Positions 1 through 9,292 of a stretch of 64,000 bases of DNA are shown here, piece by piece (position 1 is the stretch's first letter; every line of letters starts with the position of its first letter). The notes beneath the pieces are model-generated. The model was given only the letters and a program-made list of their open reading frames with translations. It had not been told where the DNA came from and did no database searches. The stretch covers positions 2,232,001 to 2,296,000 of the forward strand of contig NZ_CP020465.1 in the NCBI RefSeq assembly GCF_002076895.1, written 5' to 3'. The translations under genes were made by a program, and so were the position numbers. This DNA is from Cognaticolwellia beringensis (GTDB lineage Bacteria > Pseudomonadota > Gammaproteobacteria > Enterobacterales > Alteromonadaceae).

Positions 1-1318
1 TTGAGCCAAGTAAAAATAGTACGCGTTTTGGCCCAGCTGGCTCGGTAGAAGCTCTTGGCGGATCAATAACTCTAAATTGAATTGGATTCGTTGTCTCATC
101 GGCTTGTTGTGCTAATTGCGCGGTTTCCTGACGATTGAGTAACTCTTCATATTTCTTTTTAGTAATTTCATAACCGCGATTAAGCGAGGTTAACTCAGCT
201 TCAATTTCCGGCAGTATATGAATTTTACTTTCTAGTTCATTAACTTGTTTACGATAATTTTTCACTCTCACCGTGGTTGAGGCAACTAAATTTTCTAATT
301 GGTTTACTTGTATCTGTAATTGTTGAATAACAGGGTTTTGGCTAGTTGAGAGTTTATTGTTATCACTGCCATTGGTGGCGTTTAAATATTCACTAATCTC
401 TTGGGAACGTTGATTATTCAAGTGTTCAAGTCTACGTTTAACTTCTTTTACGTCGGGGTGCATTTCGGTGTAACGCAACTGTAGCGAATCTAAATTGGCT
501 TCTAATTCGGCAATACGCTCGTCATAAGTGGTTTGAATACTATTAGAGTTCATAATGTTATTTTGCGCATTATCGTTACTAGACGGCGATGAACTCAATT
601 GTGCTTTTGCAGACTCTAATTGCGTTTCTTGTTCTAGTAAATTTAGCTCAGTAATTTTTAGCTGTTCTTTAACAATATTTAACTTTTGATAATAGCCGCC
701 ATATTGGCCTGGTAAAACACCGCTATATCTTTGTTTAAATTCAGTTAATCTAGACTCAGAAGCTAATAAACGATTTTCGTAGTCTTTAATTTGTGTGCTT
801 ATAAACTTCTGGGCAGAATTAGAATCACTACGATTTTCCCCCAGAGTATTTTCAATAAATACCGTTAAGGCTGCGTTAACTACATTTTTCGCCATTTCAG
901 GATCTTTATGCTGGTAAGTAATGGTAAATATATTATCGTGTCGACCGCCAGTTTTTCTTATAATTATATTAGATTTTAAGCCATTAATTAATGACTCATA
1001 AGCTTCAGGGGTGCTAGCCCGCACGTCAAGGTCGGTCATACGGGTAATTCGCTCTAAATTTGGGCGACTTAGCAGCGTTTTAATCATTAGTCGAATTTGC
1101 ACTTCAGGATTGGTCTTAACCGTTAAGCCTTTTAACAAAGGACCAAGGACAGACTGAGTGTCAACGTATATTCGGGCATCAGACTCATAGACATTATCGA
1201 GTTGGGAAATATAAATCCAGGCAAAAGGGCATATTAACCAAGTCGATATAATAATAAAGCGGCGCTTAAGCCAAATGCCTTTAAGATAATCTACAATTTG
1301 TTCTATAATTTCTTGCAT
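1..1318 (-). CDS. XrtA-system polysaccharide chain-length determinant (Wzz/GumC-like), partial
   Basis: This is an inner-membrane polysaccharide co-polymerase that sets exopolysaccharide chain length. About 439 codons are present and the C-terminus lies beyond the left edge. The protein opens MQEIIEQIVDYLKG. It has one membrane segment at about residues 19-37, then the Wzz-type sequence SDARIYVDTQSVLGPLLKGL. A long periplasmic coiled-coil region follows, and the typical proline-containing approach to the second membrane segment (DPPRASTEPAGPKRVLFLLG) is cut by the edge. The start follows a good ribosome site (AGGTCAGGA). It lies just downstream of the export lipoprotein in the same direction, a pairing typical of exosortase A clusters (TIGR03007-type proteins, from memory). 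No kinase domain is seen in the part present. Confidence 0.9.
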   Translation of the reverse strand, partial: MQEIIEQIVDYLKGIWLKRRFIIISTWLICPFAWIYISQLDNVYESDARIYVDTQSVLGPLLKGLTVKTNPEVQIRLMIKTLLSRPNLERITRMTDLDVRASTPEAYESLINGLKSNIIIRKTGGRHDNIFTITYQHKDPEMAKNVVNAALTVFIENTLGENRSDSNSAQKFISTQIKDYENRLLASESRLTEFKQRYSGVLPGQYGGYYQKLNIVKEQLKITELNLLEQETQLESAKAQLSSSPSSNDNAQNNIMNSNSIQTTYDERIAELEANLDSLQLRYTEMHPDVKEVKRRLEHLNNQRSQEISEYLNATNGSDNNKLSTSQNPVIQQLQIQVNQLENLVASTTVRVKNYRKQVNELESKIHILPEIEAELTSLNRGYEITKKKYEELLNRQETAQLAQQADETTNPIQFRVIDPPRASTEPAGPKRVLFLLGS

Positions 1319-1355
1319 TCCTGACCTCTAAAACAGGTAAAAAAAGGTATTACGT

Positions 1356-1991
1356 TTAAAACCATGTTTCAGGTATTACAATAATATCGCCAGGTAATAC
1401 ATCAACATTAGCTAATATTTCCCCATTTTTTATTAAGTCTTCAATAAATATGTTGTACTGCTTTTGCAGACCATTTTCGATTCGCACCAGTAGTGCACCG
1501 TTACCATTAGCAAACTCGGTTAAACCACCCACACGGATCATTACGTCTAATAATGTCATATGTTGAATATAGTTTACCGATTGGGGTTGAGCGGCTTCAC
1601 CAATAATACGTATTTGCTCACTAAAAGGCCCGACAAAATTATTTACCGTTACCGTTACTACTGGATCGCGTAAATAAGTTGCCAATATTACTTCAATTGA
1701 GCGAGCAAGTTCTGTTGGTGTTTTCCCTGAGACAGGTATATCTTCTACCAGTGAAGTGGTTATCATACCGTCTGGGCGAACGACAAACGTGCCTGAAACT
1801 TCAGGGTTGCGCCAAACAAAAATATTGACCACATCGCCGGCACCTATTAAATATTTGTATGAATCAACATCAACAGTATTCGACTGATGAAGCTTAGCAG
1901 TGGGTAATGTAGATGAGCTACATCCAGTTACAATATAGCCCAGCGCAAGAAATAAAATTGCTTTTAATGTAGTAGTCATGCGTTTTTCCAT
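1356..1991 (-). CDS. Polysaccharide export lipoprotein, Wza/XrtA type
   Basis: Outer-membrane export protein that should form or line the exit channel for the exopolysaccharide. The 211-residue protein has a lipoprotein signal with lipobox VTGC (Cys24). The polysaccharide export domain runs over about residues 45-120 (YLIGAGDVVNIFVWRNPEVS, then VRPDGMITTSLV). A SLBB-like ligand-binding segment covers about 126-170 (IRIIGEAAQPQSV, MIRVGGLTEF). The start at Met1 is backed by AAGAAGG seven bases upstream. It is short compared with full-length Wza, as are export proteins of exosortase A clusters. The chain-length gene follows 37 bases downstream, so the two are probably co-transcribed. The gene diverges from the sugar transferase. 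Confidence 0.92.
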   Translation of the reverse strand: MEKRMTTTLKAILFLALGYIVTGCSSSTLPTAKLHQSNTVDVDSYKYLIGAGDVVNIFVWRNPEVSGTFVVRPDGMITTSLVEDIPVSGKTPTELARSIEVILATYLRDPVVTVTVNNFVGPFSEQIRIIGEAAQPQSVNYIQHMTLLDVMIRVGGLTEFANGNGALLVRIENGLQKQYNIFIEDLIKNGEILANVDVLPGDIIVIPETWF

Positions 1992-2219
1992 GGTATTAAC
2001 CTTCTTATTTACAACTGTTTTTTGTATAAGCTATCAGATTGTATTTGATTTTTACATTTGATGCACATTATTTAATTTCTGTAAATAGATTGTAATTGTA
2101 GTATTTTAAATAGTCTAATGTTTACATTTACCTGTTAATCAATTCTAATATACAACTAAAATAATAAAAGTATCTAATGCTTGTCTATTTTTCTCACCAG
2201 AAAGGAATTTTCTAACCTT

Positions 2220-3629
2220 ATGTCTAGCCCTAAATTTCGTGATTTATCTGCGGGTAGCAAGTCTTTAGTGTTAATCGAGTTTGTCTGCTTTGCTGGCGCA
2301 CTTCTGCTGAGTTTGTATTTTAATAGTTTTTTACATTTTGTTGAACATGATACTCAGGCTATCGCATTAAACGTTTTGTTTATTCACGCGGTAGTTTTTG
2401 CGTTAATTGTACAGCTATCATGTTTGGCAATGGGGCTTTATGACTCAAAACTTAGAGAAAACTTGCGCGGAGTATTCAGACGATTACTGGTGTCGGTAGC
2501 TATCGGCTTTTTCATCGTTTCATTACTAAACCCTATTTATGGCTCAGGCGCATTAGCTATTGAGTTACTGGCTACGGCATCTTTAATTAGTTTGTTTATG
2601 GTGAGTGGTGTTCGGTATATTACCCTTCAAATAGATTTTTTTGGTTTAAATAAACGTAATATTCTAGTATTAGGCGCAGGAGAGCGCGCCTCAATTATAG
2701 AAAAACGCATGCGACGTGATGTCGACCGACAAGGCTTTTTCATGCACGGCTTTGTTGTTATGAACGGCGATGCCGACCATGGCATAGTTAACGAAAATAG
2801 AATCACTTTAGACAGTTCTTTAGTCAATTACGCATTAGAACACCAAATTGACGAAATTGTGGTCGCTAACGATGAGCGTCGCGAAAATCTTCCTGTTGAC
2901 GAACTTTTTGCCTGTAAAATTCGGGGAGTTGAAATAACTGAAATTCTCGACTTTATTGAGCGTGAAACGGGTCAAATTGCGGTAAATTTAATTTACCCAA
3001 GCTGGGTGATATATTCAAATGGTTTTGCTTCATCTAACCATTTGCGGAATACCTTAGATTGGGTGTTTAATGCTACTATGGGGTTTTTCTTATTTCTCGT
3101 TACATGGCCTGTAATGCTGATCACCGCGCTTTTAATTAAGCTTGAAGATGGTTTAAAAGCGCCAATTTTTTATTCTCAAGAGCGTGTTGGCTTAGATGGT
3201 CAAGCTTTTAATATTATCAAATTTAGAAGTATGAGAATTGATGCGGAAAAAAATGGTGCACAAATGGCATCGAAAAATGACGACAGAACAACAAGAATAG
3301 GTAAAGCTATTCGTAAATACCGCATTGACGAGTTACCGCAAATTTATAATGTAATGTTAGGTGACATGGGCTTTGTTGGCCCTCGTCCTGAGCGTCCAGA
3401 ATTTGTCCAACAATTAATTAAGAATATCCCCTATTTCAACGAACGCCATAACGTTAAACCCGGCTTAACAGGTTGGGCTCAATTGAAATATCCATACGGT
3501 GCAACAGAAAAAGATTCGCTAGAAAAGCTGAAATACGACCTATATTACATAAAGCACCGCAGCTTTATGTTGGATTTACTAATTTTAATAAGAACCGTAG
3601 AAATAGTGTTATTCGGCAAAGGCCGTTAG
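2220..3629 (+). CDS. XrtA-associated undecaprenyl-phosphate sugar phosphotransferase (initiating transferase)
   Basis: This enzyme would transfer the first sugar-1-phosphate onto undecaprenyl phosphate, starting each repeat unit. The 469-residue protein has four or so N-terminal membrane segments, a Rossmann-like middle region (NILVLGAGERASIIEKRM), a fifth membrane segment and the bacterial sugar transferase domain. That domain shows FYSQERVGLDGQAFNIIKFR, RKYRIDELPQIYNVMLGDM, FVGPRPERPEF and KPGLTGWAQL. It matches the TIGR03013-type transferase of exosortase A clusters. I chose the ATG at 2220, preceded by AAAGGAA twelve bases upstream. A TTG at 2181 would add 13 residues without a better ribosome site. 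A perfect hairpin follows the stop codon. Confidence 0.92.
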   Translation: MSSPKFRDLSAGSKSLVLIEFVCFAGALLLSLYFNSFLHFVEHDTQAIALNVLFIHAVVFALIVQLSCLAMGLYDSKLRENLRGVFRRLLVSVAIGFFIVSLLNPIYGSGALAIELLATASLISLFMVSGVRYITLQIDFFGLNKRNILVLGAGERASIIEKRMRRDVDRQGFFMHGFVVMNGDADHGIVNENRITLDSSLVNYALEHQIDEIVVANDERRENLPVDELFACKIRGVEITEILDFIERETGQIAVNLIYPSWVIYSNGFASSNHLRNTLDWVFNATMGFFLFLVTWPVMLITALLIKLEDGLKAPIFYSQERVGLDGQAFNIIKFRSMRIDAEKNGAQMASKNDDRTTRIGKAIRKYRIDELPQIYNVMLGDMGFVGPRPERPEFVQQLIKNIPYFNERHNVKPGLTGWAQLKYPYGATEKDSLEKLKYDLYYIKHRSFMLDLLILIRTVEIVLFGKGR

Positions 3630-3650
3630 TACTTTATTGACCTATCTTTA

Positions 3651-3682
3651 TTAAATTCAAGCGTCCATTCGCTTGAATTTAA
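3651..3682 (+). terminator. Perfect 13-bp hairpin after the initiating transferase
   Basis: The arms TTAAATTCAAGCG and CGCTTGAATTTAA flank the loop TCCATT, starting 21 bases after the stop codon. There is no clear U-run after it, so it may act as a transcript end stabiliser or a factor-assisted terminator. Confidence 0.55.
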
Positions 3683-4012
3683 ATTAATCCCCACCGATAA
3701 ATAATCAACCATAGGCCTAATGTAGGTTGGACGTTAGTCCATCAAGCTTAATGTCTGTCTGTTTAGCCGCTTAACTGCTGACGGGCTGAAGCCCGACCTA
3801 CAAAAAAATCAGTCTAACGCTGCATTATTTCCGCGACACCCTTGTAGGTTGGACTTTAGTCCATCAAGCTAAATGTCTGACTGTTTAGCCGCTTAACTGC
3901 TGACGGGCTGAAGCCCGACCTACAAAAAAATCAGCCTAACGCTGCATTATTTCCGCGACACCCCTTGTAGGTTGGACTTTAGTCTGAGGAATCCCCACAA
4001 GTTTAAGAAGTA

Positions 4013-4075
4013 AGCGCTTGATATCTGGTAAAATGTTAATCACCACAAAAAACAAATATACCAAATACAAGCGCT
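4013..4075 (+). promoter_or_regulatory. Foldback at the transposase start (possible block to read-through translation), copy 1
   Basis: AGCGCTTG (4013-4020) is complementary to CAAGCGCT (4068-4075), which ends directly before the ATG. An inner pair TGGTA/TACCA extends the stem. A transcript entering from outside would contain both arms and hide the start region. A transcript starting inside the IS would lack the first arm. IS10 is known to use this kind of fold to prevent activation by outside transcription; its use here is inferred. Confidence 0.45.
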
Positions 4076-5251
4076 ATGCCTTCATTATCAGACTTATTCA
4101 CCTTTGATTCAAACACTTTAGATCCTAGAATTACAAAATCTCTTTTTACTGCTGCTGATAGTCTCATCAATGGTGCGGCATTGACCTTAACCTCGATGGG
4201 AAGACACGCTGCTAGCTTGCAGGGTAAATCAGAAAAACACGCGATAAAACGTATCGATAGACTGCTTGGGAGTCAGCCTTTATATCAGAATAGGCAGTCA
4301 TTTTACCAGGACATTGCACGGCTGTTTATTACGACACCCCACCCACTTATTCATGTGGACTGGTCCACCGTCTACAACTATAACTTCGTCATGCTCAGAG
4401 CCGCCATTTCTATTGGAGGACGTGCAGTTACGATCTATGAGGAAGTTCATCCTGAAAGTAAACACACGAACCACCAAGTACACTTGAACTTCATTGCTAA
4501 TTTAAAAAAGATATTACCTGAAGATATTCAGCCTATTATATGCACGGATGCGGGCTTTAAAATCCCGTGGTTTAAAGCGATCGAGGCTCAGCAATGGTAC
4601 TGGCTTGCAAGGACAAGAGGCACTGTAAAATGCCAACGTCAAGGTGAAAGCGATTGGCATTATGTGAGCAAATGTCACCATCTTGCGCTCTCTATAGCAA
4701 GTGAGCTCAAAGGCGTAATCTTATCAAAGGCTCATCAATTTGTTTGTCGTGGTGTCTTATTCAAAGGACGAAAGATGTATCGCCATAAGCTTAATCGAAA
4801 GGGCGTAACCACAAAATGTAAAACCAATATAAAGAGTTCAAAGTCAGCTAAAGAGCCTTGGTTCTTAGTATCTAATTTACCTAGAAATACATTTAAACCG
4901 CAGCATTTAGTGAATATGTATAAACGAAGAATGGCCATTGAAGAATCCTTTAGAGACTGTAAAAATGAATACTATGGCTTAGGCTTGTCTCGTAGTTTAA
5001 GCCGTTCAGTAGAAAGGCTGCAGGTTATTTTACTGTTAAGTATGATGGTTCAATTTTATCTATATTGTGTAGGCAAGGCAGCGGAATCAGCAGGCTATCA
5101 TCGGCAATTCCAAGCAAACTCGGTGAAAACTAAGCGTGTGCTATCTTATGGGTATTTAGCGCTAAGGATCCTACAACATAAGCGGTATTATATATCGGAT
5201 AAGATGATAATCAGTGCAATGAAGGCACTGATTCATGAAAGTTTATATTGA
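4076..5251 (+). CDS. IS10-like transposase (IS4 family DDE), copy 1
   Basis: The 391-residue transposase should cut and paste the element. It aligns by eye with IS10 transposase over its whole length, for example HAIKRIDRLLGSQPLY, HVDWSTVYNYNFVMLRA, CTDAGFKIPWFKAIE, WYWLARTRGTVKCQ and SAKEPWFLVSNLP. The DDE residues are the Asp of VDWS, the Asp of TDAGF and the Glu of the YREK signature in YKRRMAIEESFRDCKNEYYG. The frame is open from end to end, so the gene looks active. Its product is identical to that of the inverted copy 31 kb away, which points to recent transposition or gene conversion. Confidence 0.95.
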   Translation: MPSLSDLFTFDSNTLDPRITKSLFTAADSLINGAALTLTSMGRHAASLQGKSEKHAIKRIDRLLGSQPLYQNRQSFYQDIARLFITTPHPLIHVDWSTVYNYNFVMLRAAISIGGRAVTIYEEVHPESKHTNHQVHLNFIANLKKILPEDIQPIICTDAGFKIPWFKAIEAQQWYWLARTRGTVKCQRQGESDWHYVSKCHHLALSIASELKGVILSKAHQFVCRGVLFKGRKMYRHKLNRKGVTTKCKTNIKSSKSAKEPWFLVSNLPRNTFKPQHLVNMYKRRMAIEESFRDCKNEYYGLGLSRSLSRSVERLQVILLLSMMVQFYLYCVGKAAESAGYHRQFQANSVKTKRVLSYGYLALRILQHKRYYISDKMIISAMKALIHESLY

Positions 5252-5969
5252 GAAACTTGTGGGGATCTCTCAGACTTTAGTCCATCAAGCTAAATGTCTG
5301 ACTGTTTAGCCGCTTAACTGCTGACGGGCTGAAGCCCGACCTACAAAAAAATCAGCCTAACGCTGCATTATTTCCGCGACACCCCTTGTAGGTTGGACTT
5401 TAGTCCATCAGGTTAAATGAAATTTAACTGTTTTAGCTATTATCGCATAATGACAAAAATGATATCTGTTGCGGGTGTTTTTTGGTCCATGAACTTGCTT
5501 GCTTGTACGCTTAACTGCTGACGGGCTGAAGCCCGACCTACAAAAAAAATCAGCCTAACGCTGCATTATTTCCGCGACAGCCCTTGTAGGTTGGACTTTA
5601 GTCCATCAGGTTAAATGAAATTTAACTGTTTTAGCTATTATCGCATAATGACAAAAATGATATCTGTTGCGGGTATTTTTTTGTCCATGAACTTGCTTGT
5701 ACGCTTAGCGGTTGACGGGCTGAAGCCCGACCTACAAAAAAATCAGCCTAACGCTGCATTATTTCCGTGACAGCCCTTTTAGGTTGGACTTTAGTCGACC
5801 TACAAATGAATCGCCCATAAAAGTATTTTGGCTTGAATACTGATTTACTCTCTACTTCTACTCTTTAAGAAGTGGACTCCATAACCTAACAATAGTGTTG
5901 TGGAGCAGAGCCATTTTTTAACTTTACGCCGACAGATAGCAACTGTAAGCTCAAAGGTATTGAGCTCAA

Positions 5970-6956
5970 TTAAAGTGTTGGCGCGTTTAGACACAACTCC
6001 ATAAACTTCACTTCATTAAACGGCTCAGAAATAGAAAATCGTCCTAATTGAAACTTATTGGCGCTTACTTGTTGGTTGATAAAATAACAGAAGGAGAAAG
6101 CAAGTTGATAGCCTTGGCTTTCTATTTCGTCAAACATATATTTGTTATATGTTGACGCATTACCAACAGGGTAAGAAATGGAAAGTACTTTGTTAGTTAG
6201 TTTTTCTTCTAACAACATCTTCGCATGAGATAATTCATGTGACAGTTCTTTTGCACTTAAGCTAGAAAATATACGATGCGAATGCGAATGGGCACCAATA
6301 GTCATACCGGCAGAATCCATTTCTGCTATATTGTCCCAGCTCAAAAACTCACTTACATAGTCTGATAATACTAAGCCCGTTTTCTTACGTAATTCTATTA
6401 ATTGCGCCTCTATAGGTGTCGATGACGACTTAAATTGACTCAGCACCTCTCGAATACCTTTGTTAATCGGTTTTGCTGATAATATGATTGTTTTATTCCA
6501 CGAAGACAGCCTAAGTTCATTTAAATTAGACTGTTTTATATGCCATGCAATTTCATCCCACCAAGGGATTACTTTTGATTCGATCAGCCCTGTAGCGACA
6601 AAGAAAGTTGCCGGAATATTCATTGCGCTTAAAATAGGGAAAGCTAATTCGTAGTTATCTAAATAACCATCATCAAAGGTTATGTACGCAAGTTTTTTGT
6701 CAACTACTTGGTCATTATTTACTAATTCAATAAACTGTTTTTGATCGATAATTTCAAAATTATTTTTAATAAAATAAAGGTGTTTTTCTAAGTCGCCCTC
6801 ACTACATGAGAATACATTAGGATCGTACTTACACTTTTCAGCGTCACCTATACGATGGAAATTAAAGCAATAAACGCCATTTTTACGGTAATGCCATAAT
6901 GTTTTTGTCATCCCTAGATGACGAAAAACTCTAGTTTTAACTTTATTAAATAACAT
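5970..6956 (-). CDS. Polysaccharide deacetylase family protein (NodB fold)
   Basis: Probable de-N-acetylase (or esterase) acting on the exopolysaccharide or its lipid-linked precursor. The 328-residue protein has the NodB metal and base motif TFDDGY (residues 93-98), the histidine motif GAHSHSH (221-227) and SYPVG (261-265). It has no clear signal peptide; the basic N-terminus (RKNGVYCFNFHRIG) is typical of cytoplasmic or peripheral members in glycan clusters. The stop of the upstream gene lies three bases before its start, so it is the last gene of the reverse-strand operon that begins at 14204. The substrate cannot be read from sequence. Confidence 0.88.
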   Translation of the reverse strand: MLFNKVKTRVFRHLGMTKTLWHYRKNGVYCFNFHRIGDAEKCKYDPNVFSCSEGDLEKHLYFIKNNFEIIDQKQFIELVNNDQVVDKKLAYITFDDGYLDNYELAFPILSAMNIPATFFVATGLIESKVIPWWDEIAWHIKQSNLNELRLSSWNKTIILSAKPINKGIREVLSQFKSSSTPIEAQLIELRKKTGLVLSDYVSEFLSWDNIAEMDSAGMTIGAHSHSHRIFSSLSAKELSHELSHAKMLLEEKLTNKVLSISYPVGNASTYNKYMFDEIESQGYQLAFSFCYFINQQVSANKFQLGRFSISEPFNEVKFMELCLNAPTL

Positions 6957-6959
6957 GAG

Positions 6960-8141
6960 CTACTTCGCAATAAAACTAGGTTTAGGTAAAATATAATCAC
7001 GATATTGATGAGGAGAACCAATCTCATTGGCTTCAGCTGCTTTAATCATGTTGAACATTTCCCTACTATTAACGTAATGCAATTGGTGGCGCTCACCATC
7101 GTTATATTTGGCCTCTAAATAAGAAAACATATCATCGACAGGTTTCCCTAATAGCACGTCCATATCCCTTTCTTGTGTACCATGTGTGTGCACTTTAATA
7201 AAAACCCATTCAGGCTTGCCTTTGACATGCACATTTGCCTCTACCCACAAATCAACACGCTTTTCAGTTGGCTCCATACCTTTTCGAATATCAGAGTTTT
7301 CAATTTGTGGAAAAATACCTTTTTTTAATTTTTTCCAGTTCAACATCAATGGGCCATTTACCATCATCAGATCGCCCCAAGGGCTTCCTCCCACCGCAAC
7401 ATCAACCCCAGTGTTATGAGATTTAGGCTTAAGTGCATCATCTTTGGCGTAATATATGCTATTAATGGTTTTTGGTTGTGTCTCATGAGGGGCTGAAGGG
7501 TAAGTGAAGTCGGCGTAACAACCTGTTTCTTTTAAGACAATAAGTTCGTCGTTCACACCGCAAAGTTTGCCATTATGGCCTGAATTATCTAATGTCCAAT
7601 TACCGTGGATAAAGCCATACATTAATTGCCCTGTATCCGGGTGATGTGACAAAGCACCATGATCATTATGTAAAACATGGCAAAACTGGGTAATAGAGGC
7701 TCTTAGATTATCAGAGGTATCATTATCATGATGTAAGTGTACTTCTATTTCACCAAAACCTTCACGGCACAATTTAGCAATTTTATCTAAATGTTCGACA
7801 CGATATTCTTCCTCTGGGTAGAAAAAGGTATGCTGAGGGTGTATGCCGTTCGCGTCAACGTGTTTACTTGCCATTGCCGGATACTCTGCGCACCATCGGT
7901 CAACTCGGCTACGCTCAATATCAATGCTATCTGGCTTACCCCATTGTGGTTCGTAATGATCAACAAAGGAAAAAATAACATGTTTGGTAATTGCTGCATT
8001 GCTCACAGGCTTGTTGATTTGCTGCTTAATATATTGTGGTAGCCACTCCTGCATATTTTTCTTCTTTAAAATAAGAAAAAACAGATATAAAGCTATTATG
8101 AATAAAAATAAAATGATCACTAGCGAGTTGTCCTTTGCCAA
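6960..8141 (-). CDS. Membrane-anchored protein of unknown function with deacetylase-like metal motifs
   Basis: I do not recognise a named family. The 393-residue protein has one N-terminal membrane segment (about 8-25) and then a soluble domain. The pattern is FSFVDHYEP (about 57-65), EVHLHHDND (133-141) and later IKVHTHGTQERDMD, with many conserved-looking His and Asp residues. This spacing resembles the (beta/alpha)7 carbohydrate esterase/deacetylase fold, in which an early Asp and two His bind metal. It overlaps the upstream glycosyltransferase by 22 bases and is followed at three bases by a true NodB gene, so it belongs to the same operon. A role in trimming or modifying the glycan is an inference from this context. 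Confidence 0.6.
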   Translation of the reverse strand: MAKDNSLVIILFLFIIALYLFFLILKKKNMQEWLPQYIKQQINKPVSNAAITKHVIFSFVDHYEPQWGKPDSIDIERSRVDRWCAEYPAMASKHVDANGIHPQHTFFYPEEEYRVEHLDKIAKLCREGFGEIEVHLHHDNDTSDNLRASITQFCHVLHNDHGALSHHPDTGQLMYGFIHGNWTLDNSGHNGKLCGVNDELIVLKETGCYADFTYPSAPHETQPKTINSIYYAKDDALKPKSHNTGVDVAVGGSPWGDLMMVNGPLMLNWKKLKKGIFPQIENSDIRKGMEPTEKRVDLWVEANVHVKGKPEWVFIKVHTHGTQERDMDVLLGKPVDDMFSYLEAKYNDGERHQLHYVNSREMFNMIKAAEANEIGSPHQYRDYILPKPSFIAK

Positions 8142-9292
8142 GTCCCTTGCACATTGGAACTAAAATATTTAATAAATCCGCGCATTAATGCTAGGTTCAT
8201 TGCCACAAAAAATGCTAAAAGTGCTATTAGTGTTGATGTTTTCTTGCCTTTGGCTTGTCGTTTTATACCGTAAAAAGCCATGAAATAAAATACTAGTTGT
8301 GCAGCTAATAGCACTTGATAAAAAGCACTATCGAGTAACATAACATTGGTGATCAGCGCTATCAACATTAAGTGAGGTACAAACCAGCGACAAACCTTAT
8401 GGCTAACATAAGCAATAAAGCGCCAGCCTAATAAGGGATTTAAAGCCCAAGGCATCTTAAAAAAAGCTTGATAGTTGCCTAAGCCAATACGTACTCTTCT
8501 GCCTTCCTCTTCTTTAAGGTTAGGGGCTATTTCTTCAATGGCGATGGCTTCAGGGTCATACACTAAACGGAAACCTTGTTTAGCTACATTCATAGCAATT
8601 TGAAAGTCATCAACAATAGTATTGGCCGGTAAAGGAATAAAAAGAGATTTTCTAATGGCATAAATAGCACCATTGGCACCTTGCAGCGCGTTCAGTCTAG
8701 ATTCATGGAATTTTAAAATTTGTTCGTAGCGCCAATATACATTGTCTTTATTGTCACCTGTGTCGCCATCAACTAAGTGCAGTTCGCCACAAACAGCACC
8801 AATTTTATCGTTGTTAAAATGGCGAGCTAATTGTTGAATAGTGTCCGGTTTAAAATGCGTATTAGCGTCAGAGAAAATAATGAGTTCGTCAGACGCTTTT
8901 TCAACTAAATCATTTAATACACTCATTTTACCGCGGTTAGTGGTAAAAATATGCACTTGTAAATTATCGATAGTAAAGGCAGACAAAATCTCTGCTGTAA
9001 GGTCACTACTACCGTCTGAGCCAATCAATATAGTGAGCTTTTCTTTTGGGTAATCTAAAGTTAATAAATTTTCTACTCTCGCTTTTATACAAGATTCTTC
9101 ATTATATGCGGCAATAATAATAGTAACTGCAGGGTAATCTTTCGCGTCAAAAGTGCGGCGTTGATGTTTGCGCCATAAATATTTAGTATCACTAAAAGCT
9201 TGATTAATACCGCTAAAAGTAAATAACGCCAATGGGTAAATAAAATAGCTGTAAATAATTATGGCGACACTGACCCAAAATAACGTTTCCAT
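8120..9292 (-). CDS. Glycosyltransferase family 2, membrane-bound (cellulose/hyaluronan synthase-like)
   Basis: A processive-type or lipid-linked glycosyltransferase of 390 residues. One membrane segment is at the N-terminus (about 3-25), with further ones after residue 300. The GT-A domain has VTIIIAAYNEE (56-66), GSDGSSDLT (91-99), the metal-binding SDANT (141-145) and the acceptor-site VDDF (227-230). RRVRIGLGN (265-273) stands where synthases have QxxRW. The upstream acetyltransferase stop overlaps its ATG (TAATG), indicating translational coupling. The sugar specificity cannot be predicted. Confidence 0.88.
   Translation of the reverse strand: METLFWVSVAIIIYSYFIYPLALFTFSGINQAFSDTKYLWRKHQRRTFDAKDYPAVTIIIAAYNEESCIKARVENLLTLDYPKEKLTILIGSDGSSDLTAEILSAFTIDNLQVHIFTTNRGKMSVLNDLVEKASDELIIFSDANTHFKPDTIQQLARHFNNDKIGAVCGELHLVDGDTGDNKDNVYWRYEQILKFHESRLNALQGANGAIYAIRKSLFIPLPANTIVDDFQIAMNVAKQGFRLVYDPEAIAIEEIAPNLKEEEGRRVRIGLGNYQAFFKMPWALNPLLGWRFIAYVSHKVCRWFVPHLMLIALITNVMLLDSAFYQVLLAAQLVFYFMAFYGIKRQAKGKKTSTLIALLAFFVAMNLALMRGFIKYFSSNVQGTWQRTTR

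Larger units (their letters stand above)
3984..5273 (+). mobile_element. IS10-like insertion sequence (IS4 family), copy 1, 1290 bp
   Basis: A complete element with 21-bp terminal inverted repeats that differ at two positions (left CTGAGGAATCCCCACAAGTT, right end read inward CTGAGAGATCCCCACAAGTT). The tips match the IS10 terminus CTGAGAGATCCCC. ACTTTAGT flanks it on both sides as an 8-bp direct repeat. Because the terminal C/G can equally be counted as target, a 9-bp duplication, usual for IS10, also fits. It sits in the centre of the repeat palindrome GGACTTTAGTCC. Only the right tip contains GATC, a potential Dam site. The second copy, at 36438-37727, has the same length and encodes an identical protein. 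Confidence 0.95.
3721..5808. repeat. REP-like palindromic repeat array A, interrupted by an IS
   Basis: Each unit carries two related palindromes in inverted arrangement. TGTAGGTTGGACTTTAGTCC leads; GGGCTGAAGCCCGACCTACA closes about 70 bases later, and a conserved spacer with CGCTGCATTATTTCCGCGAC joins the units. Units begin near 3721, 3843 and 3966 (spacing 122-123 bp). After the IS they continue near 5397, 5585 and 5779 with longer spacing and an extra block (ATCGCATAATGACAAAAATG). The outer bases TGTAGGT/ACCTACA pair, so a whole unit could fold into one long hairpin. There is no coding sequence except the IS transposase. From 5810 to 5969 I see nothing recognisable. Confidence 0.9.

Noticed and set aside
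2181..2219. TTG start extending the initiating sugar transferase by 13 residues
   Set aside because: The ATG at 2220 has the better placed ribosome site and the added residues are not needed for the first membrane segment.
3721..5808. Regularly spaced repeats that could look like a CRISPR array
   Set aside because: The repeated part covers nearly the whole unit, including the spacers, the palindromes are REP-like, and no cas gene is near.
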